DNA from: Prorocentrum cordatum
Lineage: Eukaryota > Sar > Dinophyceae > Prorocentrales > Prorocentraceae
Direction of reading: 5' to 3'
DNA: 30,790 bases
Assembly: GCA_963575745.1 (NCBI GenBank)
Contig: CAUYUJ010008069.1
Location: forward strand, 477,449 to 508,238
Shown: positions 1 through 9,100 of the stretch, one piece after another
Position numbering within the stretch: the first letter of the stretch is position 1
Layout: the number at the start of each line of letters is the position of its first letter
Translations under genes and position numbers: made by a program
Notes under the pieces: generated by a model
The model's input: only the letters and a program-made list of their open reading frames with translations
The model's database searches: none
What the model was told of the DNA's origin: nothing

Positions 1-1
1 C

Positions 2-457
2 CTCGGCGAACGCTTCGCTACGGCCCCTAAACTGTCAGATGCCGCTACGACCCGCATCCAACACATGGAACAACAGCACGAGCTGCTTGCCAACACGGTG
101 GACAACATGCAGGTCCAGCTTGCGGGCGTTCTCTCATCCCAGGCCACACTCACGGAGCACGTTACAGGCTTGGAACGAGGGCTTGCCACCGTCGTCACGC
201 AGCAACAGACGGCAACTACCGAAGCTGCTGCACTGCGCGGCGACATCCAGGCCCTCCTCGGGCACCTCACGGGGGGTACCAACCACCTGCCCCAGGTGGC
301 CACCCTCGATACCAAAAAGGAGGAGGCTGCACCAGTTGCCGAGTCCGTGGCTGTCTGCGGGTGGATCGACCAGCCAGGCCAGGTCACCCCAGGGACGGGG
401 CCCCCAGGGGCTGACAAAGGCAAAGACAAAGGGCGGGCCACACAGGAACCCTATTGA
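2..457 (+). CDS. Partial coiled-coil ORF (possible ORF1/gag-type protein), open at the left edge
   Basis: The frame is open from the first complete codon of the window to a TGA at 455-457, so the protein begins upstream. The visible 151 residues are rich in Gln, Leu, Ala and Thr with heptad-like spacing (QQHELLANTVDNMQ, then further repeats through GDIQALLGHL), which suggests a coiled coil. The tail is Pro, Gly and Lys rich (ADKGKDKGRA). LINE ORF1 proteins are often coiled coils with basic tails, so a nucleic-acid chaperone or gag-like role is possible, but no zinc knuckle or RRM is visible. The same frame reopens directly after the stop and continues to 2314, so one TGA separates it from the next ORF. 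The first ATG in the window is at 65, but it is unlikely to be the true start. Confidence 0.5.
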   Translation, partial: LGERFATAPKLSDAATTRIQHMEQQHELLANTVDNMQVQLAGVLSSQATLTEHVTGLERGLATVVTQQQTATTEAAALRGDIQALLGHLTGGTNHLPQVATLDTKKEEAAPVAESVAVCGWIDQPGQVTPGTGPPGADKGKDKGRATQEPY

Positions 458-628
458 AGGTGCCTCAGAGGGCCCGCCTCAGCCCTCCGAGGAAGCGCCT
501 TCAGAGGCATCCCTTCTCACTTCTCGTCGTACCTCTTCCTTGCTATATCATGTCATTTTTGGCAGCAGCACGAGCAAGCTACCTGGTGTAGGGACACCTG
601 TCATCTTGCTGTGGGTGTGTATGTTGCA

Positions 629-2314
629 ATGTACATGAGCATGCAGGGGTACCTAAAGATGCGTGCTGACATGCAGCCTTTGGCTCATCGCTCGCGCCGC
701 CTGCCAGGCCTCGCCATCATGTGGCGCTTTGCTTTCAGCCTGGCCCTCCCCTCGCTCGCTGGAGCACACCCGTCTTCAGGCGGTGCGCCCCAGCATGGAG
801 GTGGGTTTCTTCTGCAGCACGTCGAACGTGCGTCCCTTTTCTACCTCTACGATGACAGCATCTACAAGCACGATCACTGCACCATCTTGGACCCGATCGT
901 CAACGGCACCGCTGCCGCGAGTCCGTGCAGTATTGGCCAGGCACACAGTGGCGGCTTCAGCCCCGCTGCTGTGCCCCGCTATTGCCCTACGGGTCCCACC
1001 ACTCCCATGCGAGATAGGGGCGAACCCGAGGAAGACCCTGCTTTCTGGCACCTGATGATGATCCGCGCCCGGCTCATACCGTGTGCTGCGGCGTGGGCAC
1101 CAGGTGAGGATAACCAGGACATGTTCTGGGCATGGCTCGAGGACTGCGTCCCGTACATCCTGGCGACGCTCCATCTGCCACAGTACGATCACCTCTTCCT
1201 TGAGGCGTCCGAGGACACCACCGACGCCCTGCGTCATCGCACCGCGGTCGACATGTGCGAGGACATCTGGCACAGAGCGGGCCCCGACAGGCAGCGCATC
1301 AACCGCAACCTCACTCGGATCCAGAGCAGCCGCGAGTACGCCACCCGCTATTTCGGCCTCCTTCTGGAGTACCAGGGCGCTCGTGCCACGCTCGTTGGCC
1401 CTGAGGCTTTCATGGCACCTTTGCCGCCATACCTCTCACGGGCCCATGCTCTGCTGCCAAGAGGTCTCCCTCCACCCGACCATGACGCCATGGCGTACCT
1501 CGCTGATGTTATCCTGCACCAACCGCCAGACATGCTGCCGCTCGTCGAGGCGGAGCTCGCTGCGGCGCCGACGGACGGCACCGATCAGGCCGCAGAAGAT
1601 CCCGTATCATGGCTGCTCCAGCACATCGCGGCCAGCGATATCGGCAATACATCCATGGACTCGTTCCACGCGTCGGAGGATAGCCAGGACGACATCGATA
1701 TTCAGGATCGGGACGGCACGATACCATCAGGCGACTCGGCTCAGCGTGACCGCGACAGTGAGCCTCACTCTGGGCTCGCCCCGTGGCAACGCAGTGCGCC
1801 CCACACCTCAGATCAGGCCGACCCTTCTGCGCGGCCTAACGACGCTGAAGGCGTCACTGCCGCTGATGTGACTAGCCATTCCACTGCTTCGCCAGCTCAT
1901 GCCAGGCCGTGCAGTGGCGGCTTCAGCCCCGCTGCACCACTGGCTAGACCTGGACATCCCCAGACCGCAGGAGGTGACAACGTGACTGACTCCAACCCCA
2001 GTGCCATCGACCACTGGCAGGCCGACATCGACAACGACCCCATCGATGATGAACACCCAGATGCCAGCGGTCCCCACGAGCCCCAGCACAGCTCAGCGGC
2101 ATCACGACATTGTGGCTGCCTCATCTGCCTCCTGGTGGCCACGTACGCCATCGCGATAGCAATGCCGTACAAGGACCAGATCGATGGATACTTGCCGACC
2201 CCGAGCCGAGACCCCAGCTACCGACAACGACGACGACGCCAAGCGACCGCACCAGGCCCATCGCGTCCACTATATTCCGACGCAAAACGACATACTATGT
2301 CACGTCCACATTGA
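629..2314 (+). CDS. ORF with secretory-type leader and C-terminal membrane segment, retroelement-associated
   Basis: This frame has been open since 458. The first ATG is at 629 and others follow at 635, 641 and 719. The ATG at 719 begins a leader-like stretch (MWRFAFSLALPSLAG) that resembles a signal peptide, so 719 may be the real start. The middle (about 790-1640) looks like a folded domain with many Trp, Tyr and Cys residues (for example FWAWLEDCVPYI and TAVDMCEDIWHRA). After it comes an acidic, Ser/Asp/His-rich linker. Near the end (about 2110-2165) is a hydrophobic segment, CLICLLVATYAIAIAM, followed by a basic tail. I do not recognise the family. Three of the conserved hairpins lie in it, two of which encode GGFSPA. 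It overlaps the next ORF (2110-3171), which is in the -1 frame, so the mature protein may read through a shift or a splice. Confidence 0.5.
   Translation: MYMSMQGYLKMRADMQPLAHRSRRLPGLAIMWRFAFSLALPSLAGAHPSSGGAPQHGGGFLLQHVERASLFYLYDDSIYKHDHCTILDPIVNGTAAASPCSIGQAHSGGFSPAAVPRYCPTGPTTPMRDRGEPEEDPAFWHLMMIRARLIPCAAAWAPGEDNQDMFWAWLEDCVPYILATLHLPQYDHLFLEASEDTTDALRHRTAVDMCEDIWHRAGPDRQRINRNLTRIQSSREYATRYFGLLLEYQGARATLVGPEAFMAPLPPYLSRAHALLPRGLPPPDHDAMAYLADVILHQPPDMLPLVEAELAAAPTDGTDQAAEDPVSWLLQHIAASDIGNTSMDSFHASEDSQDDIDIQDRDGTIPSGDSAQRDRDSEPHSGLAPWQRSAPHTSDQADPSARPNDAEGVTAADVTSHSTASPAHARPCSGGFSPAAPLARPGHPQTAGGDNVTDSNPSAIDHWQADIDNDPIDDEHPDASGPHEPQHSSAASRHCGCLICLLVATYAIAIAMPYKDQIDGYLPTPSRDPSYRQRRRRQATAPGPSRPLYSDAKRHTMSRPH
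764..788 (+). repeat. Bulged-C T-Y-C-A hairpin, copy 1
   Basis: Outer stem CACC/GGTG (then a mismatch and two more pairs), unpaired C at 771, inner stem GTC/GGC with one G-T pair, loop TTCA at 775-778. Lies just after the leader-like stretch of the second ORF. Confidence 0.5.
940..975 (+). repeat. Bulged-C T-Y-C-A hairpin, copy 2
   Basis: Outer stem of 12 pairs (GGCACACAGTGG with its complement, one G-T pair, one bulged base at 969), unpaired C at 952, inner stem GGC/GCC, loop TTCA at 956-959. One of the longest stems in the family. Confidence 0.7.
1909..1937 (+). repeat. Bulged-C T-Y-C-A hairpin, copy 3
   Basis: Outer stem of 9 pairs (GTGCAGTGG with CCGCTGCAC, one G-T pair), unpaired C at 1918, inner stem GGC/GCC, loop TTCA at 1922-1925. 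Its core is nearly identical to copy 2, but the outer part of the stem differs and is still complementary. Confidence 0.7.
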
Positions 2315-3171
2315 GGGCCACTCTCAAATGGACCAGCGACAAACTCAGAGATGGTGTCTCGGGTGGAGCCACTGCAGTCGGGAGCGGCTTCGGGGGCGTC
2401 CTTAAATGGGCCAGCGGCAAGCTAGGGGCCATAGCCACGGGTGGAGTTGTGTGTGGTCTTCTACTCGTCGGTGCCAAACTCCTTGCCCAGGGAGCTGTCG
2501 GACACGTAGGCGCCCGCATATGTGCGCGGGCCCTGGACTCATCCACTGCCCACTGGTGCCTCCGCTGTTGCCAACCGAGCAGGAAGCCGAAGGACGAGGC
2601 CACACACAAAATGCCGTGCACGCTCGCCGACGTACACGACGACCAGCAGGTGCACGCACTCCGACATCCGCTGCTACAGGAACACTACGCCGCAGCTGTT
2701 GCCGCCGCAGTCGCCGACGTCACCACCGCCACTACCGCCGCCATCGCGGAAGTCACAGCCGCCGTATCGCGAGCCTCGTCGGTCACACCAAGATCGACCA
2801 GCCCGACGCCACGAGACGGCTCCAAGAACGGCACGACATTCGGCAACCTACCGACCAACGAGGATGCCACAGCACACGGTAGCGACACCGAGCCAAGGGA
2901 AACGAGAGAACGCACCCATGGCAGCCCGTGGTCCATCTTCCGACATGCTGACGCTCGTGGTTCCTCCTCCGACGCGGACACCCAACCACCACGACGGCGA
3001 GCACGCTATGCATCACCTGACAGGCCCCAGGCGCCTTCAGGCCCTGGTACGCCTTACACTGCCCTCAAGCCACCGACACGCAACCACGCAACACCATCCA
3101 GCGTGACCCAGCGGTCCCCGAGCCGCCGAAGAGCATACTTAACGCCCTGTACCAAAACGGCTTCGCGCTAG
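2110..3171 (+). CDS. Overlapping ORF with hydrophobic segment and Ala/Thr-rich tail, retroelement-associated
   Basis: This ORF is in the -1 frame relative to the one before it. The first 70 residues overlap the upstream ORF and are low complexity, so the start is arbitrary. From about 2310 the sequence is protein-like, with a near repeat (LKWTSDKLRDGVSGG, then LKWASGKLGAIATGG) leading into the hydrophobic run VVCGLLLVGAKLLAQGAVG (about 2446-2505), a probable membrane or amphipathic helix. An Ala-rich stretch (AAAVAAAVADVTTATTAAIA, about 2691-2755) and a basic Ser/Pro/Arg tail follow. No known family is recognised. The ORF ends at TAG 3169-3171, inside the open frame of the giant polyprotein (open since 3021), again a -1 change. 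It could be the middle part of one long polyprotein read with two frame changes. Confidence 0.45.
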   Translation: MWLPHLPPGGHVRHRDSNAVQGPDRWILADPEPRPQLPTTTTTPSDRTRPIASTIFRRKTTYYVTSTLRATLKWTSDKLRDGVSGGATAVGSGFGGVLKWASGKLGAIATGGVVCGLLLVGAKLLAQGAVGHVGARICARALDSSTAHWCLRCCQPSRKPKDEATHKMPCTLADVHDDQQVHALRHPLLQEHYAAAVAAAVADVTTATTAAIAEVTAAVSRASSVTPRSTSPTPRDGSKNGTTFGNLPTNEDATAHGSDTEPRETRERTHGSPWSIFRHADARGSSSDADTQPPRRRARYASPDRPQAPSGPGTPYTALKPPTRNHATPSSVTQRSPSRRRAYLTPCTKTASR

Positions 3172-6100
3172 GGAACAGTGGCGTGTCCACTGAGGACATC
3201 AAAGACGCTCTACGACTCCACGACCACCCTCGATTCACTCACGACCCAACACTCCAAGTGCTGGGGCCGTGGACGGACATCATGCAGAGGCCACCGAACC
3301 GCCTCACTTGGGTGCTGGAAGACTCGGGCGGCAACTCGGGCGAGACAATTTTCCCATACCTCACGTGGGACCTCCGTCAACCCACCACCGACGCGCCCAC
3401 TGTTTTCTGGCATGGGACCCGCGGCGACCTTGCGGCCCGTCTTGCTGCCTGTGGAGGGCACCTCTTGCCAGGCCCCCGCCGTGAAACGAAGGGTCGAACT
3501 GGCACCAACGTTGGCCGCACGTACGTGAGCGTGCACCCTTCGCTGGCCGCGTGGTACGCGATACCGCCCCACCCGCCCTACAGTCTCGAAGACGACACCC
3601 TCGCGTGGGGACCCATCGCACTCTGGATGTGCGAAGCCACCCAACCACCGCGCGGGGAAAACAGGCACAACTACGTGAAAGGGGAGGCCCACGGAGCGCG
3701 CCTCATTTACCCTCGGGTCCTGAGCCTCCTCATCCGCATGGACTGGTGTGCCCCCACAGAAGCTGCTTCCAGGTGCCGTGCCCTCCCACACGCCTATGGC
3801 ATGGGTGACTGCGCGCACGCCCTCCACATTGCTGGCTACGATCATCCAGATCTCCGTGAGGCGGCTGAAGCTCACGACCAGGAAGCTAGCACCAGGCGCA
3901 GATCAACCATCGCGGCAGCATGGCCACCACCGCAGGCGCATATACTCGCGCTATACTCGCCAGAAGCGGCGCGAGCATGGGCCAAACAGCACTACGACAC
4001 GGAAGCAGCCACCAGGGACGACCCTAATCAGCCTCGACCACGCGTCTCGCTCCACATACTCCAGCTGGACCCGAAACCACTCATCGACCTGGTGTACACG
4101 GGCTTGCAAGCTGTCCCCGTGCGGGGGCACCCTGACGCACACGGGTCGCGCCCCAGCGGCTCCAGCCCTGGGGCCGCGTCGGACCCACCACGCACGCACA
4201 AGTCAGGCACAGCCTTAGCCCGCAGTCCAGACCCCTCATCGACGTCATCTGGAGTCGACGAACGCCGTGCGCCATCCCTCATCAGCGCGGCCGCCGCCCT
4301 CGCCCGAGGCCGCGCCCGTGCGCGACGATCTGCCTCTCGCTCGTCACGACAGAGCGACGGGAACTCCACCTCCGACAACAGCGGCATCGAGACGTGGGAG
4401 CACATTGTGACGGAGGAGGAGCCGACTGCCTACCACGTCCTCGCCTACCACGTGCGTGATGTGCGGTCCCGTGTCAACGCCCCTGGCATCGAGGTCTGGC
4501 TCGACCCTGGTGATCACCACGATGGCGCCTACTTACCGTGGGGGACGACAGTCATGGGCTACCGCGTCATTGACCCTACGGTGGACGGGCGTGACGGCTG
4601 GGTCATCCTCCATCATGATCACGGCGACACCACTACTAAGCTCTGGGCACCGACCCAAGTCCACGTTAAGGGGGACGACTCCTGGCGCACCGTCATGGTA
4701 CCAGCGGATATGGGGCCCCAGTGGATCAGGTGCCATGCCGAGGACGCACGCCTCCCCGCCGAGGTAGTCCGCACTACAGGCCAATCCTGGTTTGCTGACG
4801 TCTGGCCCTTGTGGGATCGCCCGAGACCCCACCCAGACGACCCAGGCACAAACGAGCATGCGCTACCGCCCTTACCAGGACGCTGGTCTTGCCTACAGTG
4901 TCGATTCCAATGCTGCCAATATTGCGCGGCTCGCCGCAACACACAGCTTGGCACCTCGGGCCAACCAACGTGCCCAGACTGCGGCCGCAGCGGACTGCGT
5001 ACACTTATGGACTGGTCCACGGACTACTCGTGCAACAGTTGGACGTGTGCATACAGCACCAATAAGAGGGACTCTGACACATGCTGCCTGTCCAGCAGGT
5101 GTCCCCACCCTCCCAGGCCACACAACCAGCTCGACGTCCGTGCCACAGGGATGCCGCCGCACATCCTTGCCCGCCAATTCGGCAACGCGCCAGCCCTCCA
5201 CGACCTCAAGGAACCCCCCCGAGCGCCTTCAGGCCCCGGGGGAGAACCTCCACAACCAGGGCAAGTAGGCTACCAGGGCCAATGGTACCTCCCACCACAG
5301 CCGCGGCGTGTCCCCAGGCAGGGATTGCCTGACGGCACAACGCGGCCACCTGGATTCACAGGAACGGGGATGCCCGAAGAACCTTCCCCCGACCAACCGC
5401 TTTGGAGGGAAGGCTATGTGCTCTTCAGCCCCCATCAGGCCCTCAAGGAGGAACTCACCTTCAACAAGACGGTCCGCCGACCCTTCTCCCTAGCCATTAC
5501 CAACATGTACAGGGATCGTGTCACGGTCAGGACCGTCTGCGAGTTGATCGCCGAGCGCACCCACATGACCCGCACCCGCTGGCGAGATGTGGTACTGTAC
5601 TGGGACGCCGAGGGTGGTCCTGGGCCTCAAGCTCTCGACTACGATATGCGACTCTGTGACGCCATGGTGAGCCGTGCCACGACCGAAGCTGAGCTAAACC
5701 ACGACCGCAGCAACCGTGGTAGTTTCTGCCTCTACGGACCAGCGCACCAGCGGGCCATCAACATTACGGCGATCTCAGAGCCGCAGAACATCGACTACAC
5801 GGAGTATGTGCGACGATACTCACCCGTAGGGGAGACCTACCCTGACCACGCCTTCGAGCACGTCTATCGGGGCTGGCAGCGGCCCGACGTGCCCACCATC
5901 CTCCCCGACACCCGTCCCCTCTCGAGAGCCGACTGGCAGCGCCACCAACAGCACCAGCAGCGCATCCAGCAGCGGGACCAACGTGACGCAGGACAGCAGG
6001 GCACACCACGCTACCGCTCCCCTGCGCGAGTCCCGACAGGCGGTAACACGGCCTACGACGGGGTTGCCGCCTACCACCGTGGTCCCATAGGTGCCATGCC

Positions 6101-9100
6101 TGCGGCTGCTGGAGCAGCCGCCTCCAGCTACGGCCAAGCCCCCAACGCCAGGGTTCACCCAGCGGCCATCGGCTACTCGCGTGCACCCCTACATGCCCTA
6201 AGGGCCACCTCGCCAGTGCCAGGGTCCACGCGCGCCTGGGGCCTCTACTCAGGCCGACATGAGGGCCCCTCCAGCAACCAGCCTGCAGTGATAACCCCTG
6301 CGGCTTCAGCCCAGGGGGCTGCAACAAACCGTGGCAGGGCTGGGCGCCCCGAAGGATGGCGCGATGCGAACGTGCGCGCTTGGCAACCGCGCCAGCACAC
6401 GCCCCCGCCAAATGTAGCTGCAGCACTGCGCCCTGCCCAGGCCAAACCTGCCCCACCTGTGCGGGAGAGGCAGCCGCTCACCCCGCTCGTCCTCACGCGC
6501 ATCCAGGCGCATCGCAGCGCCTCCCCGAGGCACAGCGAGGGAAGCGCCCACCACGTCAGCCCCCGCCCAGACGCGGCCGACCCCGACCAGGCCACAGCCA
6601 CGGCGGAAGGCGGCACAAGCGCCTCTCGCCAGCCCAGCCCATCACCCTGCGCGGCGCCGATCCGATCCCCGAGCAGGGCGGATTCTGAGCGCGCTAATGC
6701 CCAGGCGACTTCGCCACGCGACCGTCACACGGGCGGGCGCGTCCCGCGCAGCAGGACCTGCAGCCGCCACAGTTCACGCAAGGCCCCAGGGAGCTCCACG
6801 AGCTCGCCGCCTCGCGAGACTCAGGCCGATGGCCGACCCCCCGAAGTGGTGCCACGCTTCGGAGCCAGCGTCATCGACCCTAGCCAGGTCGACCTCGAGC
6901 CGACGCCGTCCACGGACCACGAGCCGCAGCTGCCCACCCGCGTGATCGTCCCCATCGACGAGGCGCCAACCTTCGACCCGTTCAAGAACAAGTACCGTGT
7001 CAAGAACCTTGTGGCGGGTTTTGGCGGGGGCTCACCGCTCTCACCTCAGAGTCGGGGCGGTGCCCCCGCCACCTCGGCTGCTGCCGCGGCAGCTGCGGCC
7101 CCGCGGGGAATCAGCCCTGTCCGCAACGTGGGCCTCACGGCAGCGGGCATGGACGAGGCCCAGCGTCAGGCCTCCGATCGTGCTGCTGGAGCCGTTCCAC
7201 CAGATGCTGCTCATCAAGACACTGACGGGGCGGGCGTGTCACCGCAGGAGGGACCAGCGGTGGCGCGTGCGCAGTACATGCGCGTGCGTTGTGCCGCCGC
7301 CGCGCCTGGCCGCCGCCGCTGTCTCGTTTTTGTCTTTGTGTTCGGCAGGATGGATCGAGGAGTCGCCTCCCTCTCCCACTGCTGCCGTCTCACTTCTCCT
7401 CCCCTCGTCCCCTATAGTACAGGAGTGAGGAGGAATTTTCGTGACATTTTTACTAATATTTATGAACCCCCCCTGGCGCAGTGCCGACCGTGTCCCTCCT
7501 ATATGGTTGGCCTGACGGCGGCTTCAGCCCCGATCAAGCTAGCCCATAGTAACGCCATGAGCTCCTACTGTGGCCAAGCCTCCTACTGGGGCGAGGGTCA
7601 AGCTGACCTTCACCGTGCGGGGCGCGCAAACCCCAGTTCCACCGATGGAGACGGGCCAGGTCGCTCCATACACCTCGTCAGCCTTAACATCACCAGTCTC
7701 TCAGCGAACTGGCCAACCATCACCGCCCTTGGTGTCGACCACAACGCCGCTGTCATAGCACTGCAGGAGACCCGACATGCCAAGCCGACTAGGCAAGCCA
7801 TCGCTACCAGCGCCGCCAATCCTCTCCACGGTGGATACCACGCCAGTCTTGGGCCTGACCTTGATCTGGCGCGAGCCCAGCGCAGAGCTGCCCACGGCGG
7901 CACTGATCACACCGTTGTGGGCAACACTGGCGCCTCGGGAGGGGTCGCCATTCTCTCTAAGGATGCCATCGTCGACTCCACTGTCGACGACAATGCGCCC
8001 TGTATCGCCGCCCTCAAGGCCAAGAAAAGATGGCATGAGGTCTTTCTCCCACTCTGCACTCAACACCGCCGTAGGCGGCGACGAAATAATCATGGGCCCG
8101 CGGGGATCTACATAGCGAGCCTTTACGGGATTGCTGGAGGAGACAGCACAGCTCTCTTTCGGCTCGCTGACTGTGCCGCCGCTAGGGTCGGCTCAGCACC
8201 CTACTTCATCTGCATGGACGCCAACACGAACATTGACGACAATCCACACCTTCTGCACATGTTGCAGCACGGATGGTCCAACGTCGCTGAGGGCACACCA
8301 GATCACACCATGCACACCTATGGCAATATCCCTGATTGGGACCGCGTCACCAAGTGCCCCCGCACTTCGCGCATCGATTATATCATTGCCAACCAGGCGG
8401 CGCGATCCCTTGTCACCGACTTCTGCTACCTTCGCGACTTGCCTGCGAAGTCTCACGTTGGCCTGCAGGTCACGCTTGACCTCAGTCGCCTCGACCATAC
8501 GGCCCGACGTCTTCTTGCCCCTACGCCCTACCCGCCCGACGATGGAGTTCATGAGGGGCACGAGCTGCAAGCACTTGGGACCCTCATTGCTGGGCGGTAC
8601 CAGGACCGCATGGAGCAGGCCGACGCACGAGACGACGTGGAGCGCATGTTCACCCTGGCTAACGAGGCCAGTCATGAGTACCATCTCACCCGTCTACGCG
8701 ATCTGCCACCTCCACCGCCCCACCAACCAAAAAAGAAGCCCCCCACCATGCACGGGCTCACGCCTACGTTCGAGGATCGACCGGTTGTCCCCCGCGCGTT
8801 CCCCACCTACGGAGCTTCCACGATTCACATGAACCGACTGCGCAAGCTCCATCGGCAACTCTGCGAGCTCCGTTTCATCGGACAGCACCACCATCTTGAT
8901 TGCCGTGCTATTCCGCCGTACCTCGCGCAGCGCATCGACTGCACGTGGGCCGCGGCCCGCCTCTTATGCCACAAGCTGCGCCCCACGGTTCTCCTGGAAT
9001 TCCCCGAGGCCTGGGCCCCAGACGAGCCAGTGCCGCACGGGGAGCACCTTGACGTTTTGATCCAACATCTCGACTTAGAGCTGGCGCGACGCGCGAACCG

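Noticed and set aside
488-509. Possible 14th bulged-C hairpin with TTCA loop
   Set aside because: The inner stem does not pair (CC opposite GA) and the bulged C is not in place.
2110-3171. Programmed -1 frameshift sites in the ORF overlaps
   Set aside because: No X-XXY-YYZ heptamer in the right frame was seen. Hairpin copy 4 lies at the start of the second overlap but leaves no room for a slippery site after the stop at 3018-3020.
6102-6121. Strong hairpin GCGGCTGC/GCAGCCGC with a TGGA loop
   Set aside because: Different loop and no bulge; it encodes an Ala run and can be explained by composition.
6149-6162. GGG-TTCA-CCC hairpin in the long linker
   Set aside because: It has no bulged C and no outer stem, so it does not fit the family.
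7080-7093. Perfect palindrome GCTGCCGCGGCAGC
   Set aside because: It lies in an Ala-coding GC-rich run; probably compositional.
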